A DNA stretch of 33,355 nucleotides from CAYJMQ01 sp964371555. Its GTDB lineage: Bacteria; Bdellovibrionota; JACOXK01; 2-02-FULL-40-11. Location of the stretch: the NCBI GenBank assembly GCA_964371555.1, contig CAYJMQ010000019.1, positions 1 to 33,355 of the forward strand, read 5' to 3'. Under the pieces are notes generated by a model, which was not told the DNA's origin, did no database searches, and saw nothing but the letters and a program-made list of their open reading frames with translations. This document shows positions 8,697 to 15,180 of the stretch, piece after piece. The position numbers and the translations under genes were made by a program. The stretch's first letter is position 1. Each line of letters starts with the position of its first letter.

Positions 8697-9539
8697 TCAA
8701 TGTTTCAGGTTCGCCGTTTTAATCGCCTTTTGAACAGCGCTGTTTTCGCTCTTTTCCAGAGAAAGAAGTTTTGGGAAAGCCCTTTTGATCCGATAATCTG
8801 CCGCCCCAAGAATGGCCTGAACAAGAATAGCCGGATCATTCCCAGGATGAAGACTCTGCAAAAAATAAGGCTCTGCCCCTTTAGGTTTCAGAATCCGAAG
8901 AATAAAAAGCGCGCCTGCGGAACGGGCGGCATTTTTTTGTCGAAACAAACGAAGAATTTTTGATTCCGTCATATCGATATTTTTTATTGCGCCCGATATC
9001 ATTTTTAGCCTCGGTGATTCAGCGCTTTCCAAAAAAAGACCTGCCTGATAGATCCCCTGCAGAAGATTTTCGAGATTCGTCTTTGCGATTTTATGAAATG
9101 CGAGAACCCCCATGAGAATGATATCCGTATCGCCGAACCTTACCTGTTTTAACTGATCAAGCATAAAGGCCGTCTCTTCGCTCCCCGCCACCCATCCGAA
9201 GGAGTAGAGGGTTGAAAGGAAAAGGGTTCTTTTTTCTCGCGTTGAGGGGTCTTTAAAAATCTCCTTTAATACCGGTATTACTTCGTATCTTTTTTGTTTC
9301 GCAAGCAGATGGAGTACCCGCCATTGTTGAGTCTGGTTTTTGCTGTTTAGATAATGAAGCAGCGAGGGGACAGCTGATTGCCCCATCTCCTCCAGTTTGA
9401 GCATCGCATCAATCTGAATATGAAGATGGGGATCCCCCAGCGCTGCTATCAAAGGATCGACCGCAGATGTTTTGGAAGGTTTTGCCGCTTCAATAAATGA
9501 CGATAAAAAAATGAGGGATATAACGATACCCTTTTTCAT
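8697..9539 (-). CDS. Exported HEAT-repeat protein
   Basis: A 280-residue protein beginning MKKGIVISLIFLSSFIEA, a short signal peptide. I chose this ATG (9537-9539) because it overlaps the TGA of the upstream membrane gene as ATGA; a longer reading to 9557 would bury the signal. The mature part is built of paired helices of about 35 residues (AALGDPHLHIQIDAMLKLEE, HYLNSKNQTQQWRVLHLL, PVLKEIFKDPSTREKRTLF and later copies), which is the HEAT/armadillo pattern. Such solenoids are scaffolds; no enzyme motif is visible. Translational coupling to the O-antigen-ligase-like gene suggests that the two proteins act together in the envelope. Confidence 0.75.
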   Translation of the reverse strand: MKKGIVISLIFLSSFIEAAKPSKTSAVDPLIAALGDPHLHIQIDAMLKLEEMGQSAVPSLLHYLNSKNQTQQWRVLHLLAKQKRYEVIPVLKEIFKDPSTREKRTLFLSTLYSFGWVAGSEETAFMLDQLKQVRFGDTDIILMGVLAFHKIAKTNLENLLQGIYQAGLFLESAESPRLKMISGAIKNIDMTESKILRLFRQKNAARSAGALFILRILKPKGAEPYFLQSLHPGNDPAILVQAILGAADYRIKRAFPKLLSLEKSENSAVQKAIKTANLKH

Positions 9540-11491
9540 AAGTGCTCTAACCACCACTGGAAAATATCCGTCGGTTCCCCCTGCAGCCTAAAATAGTTTG
9601 GGTGAAATGTAAAATCCCTTTGATGAGCCAGATATACCTCCCGCAGCAATGCCAACGCTTTCTCAGGCTGATTTAACTTTGACTCACATAAAAAAAGACC
9701 AAAGAGCGCTTTTGGCAGCTCTCCCTCCTGGTAAGCCGCTGGCTGCAGCGTCTTCCAAAAATAGCGTTTTGCGTCATCGAAACGGTGATTTTTTACCTGT
9801 ATCTGCCCCAGCCGGTTATTGGCCATTCGAAAATCCGGGGCGAAGGAGAGTATTTTTCCATATGTTTGGATTGCATCCTCGTATTTCCCGCTTCTTTCAT
9901 AATAGAGAGCCAGGTTAAAAAGAGTCGCGACATGATAGGGATTGAATCTCAATGAATGTTTTAAATGCGAAATCGCCTGTTCATAATTTTTATGGCCAGC
10001 TGAAATATTTCCAAGAAAAAAATAGGCCCTCCATTCATTTGGATTCCAGCGGAGCGCCTTTTCAAATGCCTCTTTTGCTTTTTGCGGCGAATATTCCAGA
10101 AGCGATTCACCCACATGAAGGTGGTATTTTGTAAGAGTATTTTGAATGAGAAACTTTGGCGCAAAAAGCAAAAGAAAGGGGATCAGGGCAAGACTGATCA
10201 GCCGCGTAAAATTTCGCATTTCTTTTTGTTCCGCGCTTCCAGTTAATTTAATCAAAAATGCCATCGCAGCCATCGCAAAAAAAGCAGATGGCGCTGTTTG
10301 AAAATTATAAACAAACAGGGCGATCGTAAAATGAGAGAGAAGAGAAAGCATCAGGCTATAACAAAGAACGCGACGCGTTTCATCAGGTTCACTTTTTAAA
10401 AAATAAGAATGAATCTGACGAAACAATAAAAAAAGAAGAAAAGCAAAAAGGCCCAATCCCAAAAGCCCAATCTCAGAAAAAATTTGCAGATATTCATTGT
10501 GCGCATGATGTATATAATCATTCCAAAATTGGGTTTCCGGAATCGAAAAGCGATCTTTCGGAGTTGCATAAGTCGGATAAACCAAATCGAATTGTCCCAG
10601 ACCGATCCCTCGCAGCCAGTGATCTTTGCCGATGATGGCCGCATTCTTCCATATCACAAGGCGTTGGAGATTGTTCGTGTATTTGCTGTCAAACGTCTGT
10701 TTCAAAAGGGGAAGGGATAAAAGGAGAATTGCGGCGCCACAGAGGGCTGCAATGATTTTTTTTCTGGGAGAAAAAACGAACACAAGAAATAAAAACGGAA
10801 CCATCAGTCCCAGAGCGGCGGCGCGGCTTTTAAAAACGAATAAAATGCCGAAGAGAAAAAACGCTGAAATCAAAGCATAGATTCTCTTTTCCCAAATCCG
10901 CCGCGAATCCGTTTTTGCAAAGCAAAATCCACCGATCCAAAAGAACAGCGGGGCCAGATATTCAGCGATGAGCTTGGGATTGTCAAAAGTAACCCCCCAC
11001 CAAACGTCCCTTTTTTTTAAAAAAAAAGGGAGGTCAAAATGAAAGAAATAGCAAAGGATGCTTATGAAGCAAACGAGAGCGCCTGTAAAAACACCGATTT
11101 TCATCAGAGAACGTATGGAGGAAATATCTTCCACAAGATTTAAGCATAGAAAAAAGAATAGAAACAGAGATGCCCAATGAATCCACTGTTCAAATCCCTG
11201 ATGAAAGTTCATAGATCCAATGAGAGAAAAAGCCCCCAGAAGAAGAATAAAGAACATCGGTAAATAAAGCGCTGTTTTTTGAACCGATTTTTTAAAAAGA
11301 GCGATCTCAAGAAGAAATAATGTCAGAAGAAACAGAATAAACATTCTTGCCACAGCCTCTTTGGTCGGTGTAAAGAGATAGACTCTGTAAAAATAGGAGT
11401 CATTGACAAAGCCTCTGGAGACAAAAGCGATCGGAACAAGAATAAAAAAAAGGGCAAGTGTGATTTTCGAAATTCTCTCGACAATTTTCAT
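9536..11491 (-). CDS. O-antigen-ligase-like (Wzy_C) membrane protein with C-terminal TPRs
   Basis: Residues 1-440 contain about 11-12 hydrophobic segments. In the middle is the Wzy/WaaL-type region with NLQRLVIWKNA, HWLRGIGLGQFDLVYP and the periplasmic HHAHNEYLQIFSEIGLLGLG motif, which holds the conserved His and Glu. Members of the family polymerise or ligate O-antigen or other glycans on the periplasmic side. From about residue 450 there are at least four TPRs (AKEAFEKALRWNPNEWRAYF, QAISHLKHSLRFNPYHVATL, DAIQTYGKILSFAPDFRMAN). The Wzy_C-TPR fusion is common in bacteria. The substrate is unknown. No glycan cluster surrounds it; the GT9 gene lies 8 kb away. Confidence 0.85.
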   Translation of the reverse strand: MKIVERISKITLALFFILVPIAFVSRGFVNDSYFYRVYLFTPTKEAVARMFILFLLTLFLLEIALFKKSVQKTALYLPMFFILLLGAFSLIGSMNFHQGFEQWIHWASLFLFFFLCLNLVEDISSIRSLMKIGVFTGALVCFISILCYFFHFDLPFFLKKRDVWWGVTFDNPKLIAEYLAPLFFWIGGFCFAKTDSRRIWEKRIYALISAFFLFGILFVFKSRAAALGLMVPFLFLVFVFSPRKKIIAALCGAAILLLSLPLLKQTFDSKYTNNLQRLVIWKNAAIIGKDHWLRGIGLGQFDLVYPTYATPKDRFSIPETQFWNDYIHHAHNEYLQIFSEIGLLGLGLFAFLLFLLFRQIHSYFLKSEPDETRRVLCYSLMLSLLSHFTIALFVYNFQTAPSAFFAMAAMAFLIKLTGSAEQKEMRNFTRLISLALIPFLLLFAPKFLIQNTLTKYHLHVGESLLEYSPQKAKEAFEKALRWNPNEWRAYFFLGNISAGHKNYEQAISHLKHSLRFNPYHVATLFNLALYYERSGKYEDAIQTYGKILSFAPDFRMANNRLGQIQVKNHRFDDAKRYFWKTLQPAAYQEGELPKALFGLFLCESKLNQPEKALALLREVYLAHQRDFTFHPNYFRLQGEPTDIFQWWLEHL

Positions 11492-11962
11492 TTATTCAAC
11501 ACAACGCAAGGTTTAAAACTATCAAAAAAAGGGGGGGCGGGCAAATGGTTTTGTCTCCAGAGATCTAACAAAAAATATCATTTGAATATTTGACAGGAAT
11601 CTGTAAGCATGGGGCGTTTTTGATGAAAAACGGGTATAAAAATTTAGAAATGGCATATGGGACCGTAGTTCAGTTTGGCCACAGGGAGCGTAAGCGACCG
11701 TCCCAATGAGGTTCTGACCAAATTGAATGAAAGAGGAATAAAAAACCGGGTATGAGGATTTAGGTTGTTGAAATGGCATATGGGACCGTAGTTCAGTTTG
11801 GCCACAGGGAGCGTAAGCGACCGTNNNNNNNNNNNNNNNNNNNNNNNNNNNNNNNNNNNNNNNNNNNNNNNNNNNNNNNNNNNNNNNNNNNNNNNNNNNN
11901 NNNNNNNNNNNNNNNNNNNNNNNNAACCGGGTATGAGGATTTAGGTTGTTGAAATGGCATAT
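11492..11962 (+). repeat. Tandem units carrying tRNA-Asp 5' mimics, broken by an assembly gap
   Basis: No gene is supported here. A unit starts with a leader ending AAATGGCATAT. It continues with a copy of the first 17 bases of tRNA-Asp (GGGACCGTAGTTCAGTT; copies at 11659 and 11782), a hairpin-like core GGGAGCGTAAGCGACCG, CCCAATGAG and GTTCTGACCAA (11711-11721), which is the exact reverse complement of the tRNA-Asp D-arm at 11978-11988. The distance between mimics is 123 bases. The second unit runs into the gap, and sequence after the gap resumes in the unit's leader, directly before the real tRNA. The first 150 bases of the stretch (11492-11640) show nothing clear. Confidence 0.85.
11825..11924. 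other. Run of 100 N (assembly gap)
   Basis: Exactly 100 N is a conventional placeholder, so the true length is unknown. If only the second tandem unit were interrupted, about 42 bases would be missing, judging from unit 1. A larger copy number is possible. The gap lies within the repeat, which probably caused the assembly break. Confidence 0.95.
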
Positions 11963-12039
11963 GGGACCGTAGTTCAGTTGGTCAGAACGCCTGCCTGTCA
12001 CGCAGGAGGTCGCGGGTTCGAGTCCCGTCGGTCCCGCCA
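11963..12039 (+). tRNA. tRNA-Asp (GTC)
   Basis: Acceptor GGGACCG (11963-11969) pairs with CGGTCCC (12029-12035), followed by discriminator G and an encoded CCA. The anticodon arm CCTGC-CTGTCAC-GCAGG gives anticodon GTC. The D-arm and T-arm (GCGGGTTCGAGTCCCGT) are canonical. It is the intact downstream member of a row of 5' fragments, and its 3' end is the left boundary of an island. Confidence 0.97.
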
Positions 12040-12046
12040 GACCGCG
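12029..12046 (+). repeat. Left attachment-like site (attL) at the tRNA-Asp 3' end
   Basis: The tRNA 3' end plus flank, CGGTCCCGCCAGACCGCG, recurs in altered form at 15145-15166, where CGCCAGACCGCG is identical over 12 bases. The flank at 12040-12058 also has an inverted partner at 15131-15149 (18 of 19 bases). Confidence 0.7.
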
Positions 12047-12226
12047 CGGTACACGAACACCGTGCCAGCCTTGCAAGATGATCCCAATCGACTGTTTTGG
12101 ATGGCTCAGGGCAATTTTTGTCACTTCCGAACTCGTTCGTGACAAGGAAACAGTGATTTGAATAATTATTTTCGGTAGTTGATAAAATCAAAAGTGTTGA
12201 GTCTAAGATATTAAGTCTTACAAATT

Positions 12227-12933
12227 ATGAATCACAATGAAAGATTAAACATACTTCTCGAATCTCTCATTAGCGGAGCCAGTTCGAAAAAGGCACAAAT
12301 AAAAAAAAAGGTCTAGAACCCTACCTTCAGTTGATAATCGGAGCACTCTATTCTCTAAAAAAAATTTCTGAACCTGATTATGAATCTCTGAAAAGAAGAT
12401 TTGATGTTCTTCAAGTCTTAAGATCATTGGCGAAAGATGAACTTACAGATGAGGACTTTAAAACCTGGGCAGCTGGATATTATTTCTTAAATGCTGTCCA
12501 CAGAGTTGTATGGAGTGAAGAGCGAATTTTAAAATATCTATTTGGTTGTCCAATGTGTGGAGAATTCAAAAAGCTCACTAATGAGCCGATAAAAAACTTT
12601 TGCGAATTTGTTGACTGTCAGTATAGACGAATTCTTGATCATTTCCAAAATAAACATAGCCATGAATTAACAATAAAAAATCTTGAAGACGGTTTAAATG
12701 AAATTTATACAATTTTCCCGTTTCCTTTGGATTCCGACAAACAGAAAAGTCTCATAACATGCAGACTGAGACACCTTGTTAATAAACAAAAACATTTTGT
12801 TCAAGATCACGGCGTAAATTATGAACTAATTTCAAGTGTCCTCGGGAATGACTCAAATCATTTAGATTTGGTGTATGATGCAGTTTCGATAGTTGGGAAA
12901 GTCTATAATCTTCTTCTCAGCACTTTGCCATAA
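12227..12933 (+). CDS. Unknown island protein with Cys pairs, frameshifted at an A9 run
   Basis: An ATG at 12227 opens a frame (MNHNERLNILLESLISG...) that stops at 12314, just after a run of nine A (12301-12309). The next frame then runs open to 12933 and reads on smoothly (GLEPYLQLIIGALYSLKKI). I therefore read one gene of about 230 residues with one base missing, or decoded by slippage. The protein is helical, with two Cys pairs (CPMCGEF and CEFVDCQYRR) that could bind zinc. I do not recognise the family. It is the first cargo gene after tRNA-Asp and is convergent with the endonuclease gene, which could mean an RM accessory role, but nothing shows that directly. Confidence 0.6.
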
Positions 12934-13009
12934 AATGATTCCTTCCCAGCAGCTATTCTGATCTGATTCAAATTGGGGAGCACTCCAACCTGTAATAGGA
13001 TGTAGATTT

Positions 13010-13807
13010 TTAGCTGATGACTGTTGCTTTTCTGTATAACATTGGCAGGCAATCCTGCCGCATTCTAAATTTCGTCCCGTGGTTATGGCCTGTACGTGCG
13101 TCAAAATCCACGAGGATATTTGCGTCCTCAATCGCTTTTAAAAACCCCTCAAAGTTGAATTTTTCTAACATCATCACCTTTGAATACCTATAGTACTCCT
13201 CGCCGTGCTCTGTTCTCACTTCGGCTTGCACATAAAAAGTATTCAGCAGTTTTGTTCCAGCTTTGTGTTCCAAATCATCAAATCCCCAATAGGGTTGTGG
13301 CGTTAATTCACCGAGCCCAATACGCTTTTTGACAGATTTAAGCCAAGCCGAATGGCGTCTATCCACTATCTTTGCATCAAAGGAAATCATAACTTTCCGA
13401 GCCTGACGATCAACGATAACCATAAAACCGCGATCGCTGCGAGACCTACCATGAATTGTCTGGCGAAAGCTCATTTCGTTTTTTTGGTATTTCTTACCGG
13501 CTTCCTCATGAGCCCACCCATATTTTGGAAGAAGAACTTGAGGAACGAAATGAACACCACGCGGCGATGGCTCCACATGAAAAAGAGTAGTCAGTGAAGT
13601 TGAATTGAGCCGTTGTGTTTTCAGTTCCCACTCTGCGGCATTCGGAATTGGTAAGTTATTTTCTTGAATACCGAGTAAATCCTCTAATGTATTTCCAATC
13701 CCCCCATGATGTTTACGCCGGGAATGGCGTCGCCAGCCCATCGCGACGATTTCTTTTAACCTCGCTATCAACGCTTCTTTTGTATAAATGGGAGCTTTTT
13801 TGGGCAT
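13010..13807 (-). CDS. MvaI/BcnI-family type II restriction endonuclease
   Basis: The 265-residue protein resembles MvaI as I remember it: GWRRHSRRKHHGGIGNTLED (residues 24-43) with Glu42, then EWELKTQ with Glu61 and Lys63 as the PD-(D/E)xK core, and a C-terminal GHNHGTKFRM with the His pair seen in this family. Family members are monomeric and cut sequences such as CCWGG or CCSGG. Where MvaI has an Asp five residues before the Glu, this protein has Asn56 (IPNAAEWELK), so catalysis may be altered or the alignment may shift by a few residues. It starts 2 bases after the methyltransferase stop, the standard arrangement for an RM pair. Site specificity cannot be read from sequence. Confidence 0.82.
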   Translation of the reverse strand: MPKKAPIYTKEALIARLKEIVAMGWRRHSRRKHHGGIGNTLEDLLGIQENNLPIPNAAEWELKTQRLNSTSLTTLFHVEPSPRGVHFVPQVLLPKYGWAHEEAGKKYQKNEMSFRQTIHGRSRSDRGFMVIVDRQARKVMISFDAKIVDRRHSAWLKSVKKRIGLGELTPQPYWGFDDLEHKAGTKLLNTFYVQAEVRTEHGEEYYRYSKVMMLEKFNFEGFLKAIEDANILVDFDARTGHNHGTKFRMRQDCLPMLYRKATVIS

Positions 13808-13809
13808 AG

Positions 13810-14562
13810 TTACAGAAGTTTAAGTTGGCTTTGATGGTGTACGATTCTTTCCAGCGCCATTTCACAATATTCTGGCGAAAGATCAATCCCAATATAATTT
13901 CGTTTAAAATTGAGTGCGGAAATGGCGGTGGTTCCCGAGCCCACGAAGGGATCCAATATGAGTTTTGCGGTGGTAGAGGAAACAATGCGATCGATCAAAG
14001 AGACCGGAAATGCAGCCGGATGGTTATTGTTCATTTCCTGCGTAAATTCCCAAATGTCACCGTGTGCGTTTGCTTTAGGAGTTAGTTCAAATTTTGGCTT
14101 CGCAATTAAATAAATAACCTCGTACGTTGGGAGAAAATAACCAGGATTAAAGTTAAAACCGCCTTTCCGTCTCCAAATTATAATCTGACGTACCGGAAAA
14201 CTATCAACAATATCTTGCCTATCTTGAAGCAAACCATTCTGAACACGCCACTTGTGGTTATAAAAAATCGCTCCGTTATCGGGAATAAGTCGCATCATTC
14301 CTTCAAGGCATGCTCTCTGCCATTTCACATATTCTTCATGCGGCATACAGTCGTTATAGTTCGCGTACCCTTTCTGAAGCCGAGCATTCGCCCACTTGCC
14401 CCCGCGCCCATCCTTCAGACCGTTACCGGTTGAATTTTTGATGTTGTAGGGCGGTGATGTGATAATCAAATCAATCACTCCATCGGGTATTTTCTTCATT
14501 ATCTCGATGGCATCGCCACAAATAATTTTATTGATGAAATCCTCCGAAAACTTCATGGCCAT
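13810..14562 (-). CDS. DNA methyltransferase, beta-class (N4-cytosine or N6-adenine)
   Basis: The catalytic motif IITSPPYN (about residues 33-40) comes before the AdoMet motif LDPFVGSGTTAI (about 203-214) and the FKRNYIGIDLSPEYC segment, the order of the beta class. SPPY is typical of N4-cytosine enzymes but also occurs in some N6-adenine ones. Since the partner is MvaI/BcnI-like, m4C in a CC(W/S)GG-type site is a reasonable inference. The 250-residue length is compact but complete. It lies upstream of the endonuclease in the same transcript, so protection would be made first. Confidence 0.9.
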   Translation of the reverse strand: MAMKFSEDFINKIICGDAIEIMKKIPDGVIDLIITSPPYNIKNSTGNGLKDGRGGKWANARLQKGYANYNDCMPHEEYVKWQRACLEGMMRLIPDNGAIFYNHKWRVQNGLLQDRQDIVDSFPVRQIIIWRRKGGFNFNPGYFLPTYEVIYLIAKPKFELTPKANAHGDIWEFTQEMNNNHPAAFPVSLIDRIVSSTTAKLILDPFVGSGTTAISALNFKRNYIGIDLSPEYCEMALERIVHHQSQLKLL

Positions 14563-14714
14563 CTTGAATTCAAAAACTCGCCAACCTGGATGTTTAAGAC
14601 CCCTTCTTTCTCATTTAATTTGCGCCCTTTTACCTTGGATGTCGACAGATTTTTTGCCTACCTTTCAGTGTGGATTTGTATGCAAACTGACTTTTTAATC
14701 TTGAATATTGATTG

Positions 14715-15059
14715 CTATTTAGATTTATCTAAAATCCTTTTAATCTTCCGTGGGTGCCACTTTGTACCGTTTCGCGCCGGAATGCTCCCTTTGTCAAGCG
14801 CGTTACATATTGTTCTGAGACTCCGCTTCTCCCTTCTTTGCTTCACGATCTCATCAATGATAGTTCTCTCTCTTTGATCTCTGATCCGTCCCTTTTTCGA
14901 ATCTTTACAACCATAAGGGGGTATAGCTGTTTTAGATCCATTTTCATGCACTGGCCGAAGTTCGATTCCGAAGGTTTTTAACTGTTCTAAAACAAAGGAT
15001 TTTGAATGATCGTAAATCTCAGAAATTTCACTTGCAGAGAGACATTGAGAGAGATACAA
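14715..15059 (-). pseudogene. Recombinase-domain remnant at the island's right end
   Basis: The C-terminal half (SLRTICNALDKGSIPARNG then TKWHPRKIKRIL) matches the 'Recombinase' domain that follows the catalytic domain of large serine recombinases. The catalytic resolvase domain with its Ser is absent. The N-terminal half (LSQCLSASEISEIYDHSKSF) looks like a helix-turn-helix. The first codon of the 114-residue reading is TTG. The frame stays open to the right repeat without an ATG (IEFFFSTPLDDPELLKG precedes it), so the true start is unclear and the 5' part may have been lost at the island edge. It could be a stand-alone DNA-binding protein, but I favour a remnant. Confidence 0.55.
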
Positions 15060-15144
15060 ACCCTTCAGAAGCTCTGGATCGTCCAGAGGGGTGGAAAAGA
15101 AAAACTCAATGTTTCTTAGGACTTGGTAGTGTTCGTGTAGCGCG

Positions 15145-15166
15145 CGGTCCGGGCCGCCAGACCGCG
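15145..15166 (+). repeat. Right attachment-like site (attR)
   Basis: CGGTCC, a few extra bases, then CGCCAGACCGCG repeat the tRNA-Asp 3' end and its 7-base flank. Directly afterwards comes AAGGAG, the ribosome site of the next gene, so the ancestral order was probably tRNA-Asp then this gene. Confidence 0.65.
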
Positions 15167-15180
15167 TAAGGAGAAACGCT

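Larger units (their letters stand above)
12040..15166. mobile_element. Small tRNA-Asp island with restriction-modification cargo
   Basis: About 3.1 kb bounded by a partial duplicate of the tRNA-Asp 3' end (12029-12046 and 15145-15166) and by a 19-bp inverted repeat with one mismatch (12040-12058 and 15131-15149). Contents in order: a frameshifted unknown gene (+), an MvaI/BcnI-type endonuclease (-), a beta-class DNA methyltransferase (-) and a recombinase-domain remnant (-) next to the right end. No complete integrase is seen, so present mobility is unlikely without help. Host-like genes resume right after the right repeat. Confidence 0.7.

Noticed and set aside
8491..8733. Plus-strand frames over tRNA-Leu
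   Set aside because: They translate the tRNA and hairpins; no protein-like composition.
11650..11962. CRISPR-like array
   Set aside because: Units are tRNA pieces with no regular short repeats and unique spacers, and no cas genes are near.
11522..12145. Long minus-strand reading frame across the tRNA-Asp region
   Set aside because: It crosses the N gap and consists of antisense tRNA repeats; such frames are typical false calls over tRNAs.
12860..13140. Minus-strand frame of 89 residues overlapping the end of the endonuclease gene
   Set aside because: Out of frame with the endonuclease and without start signals; a shadow.
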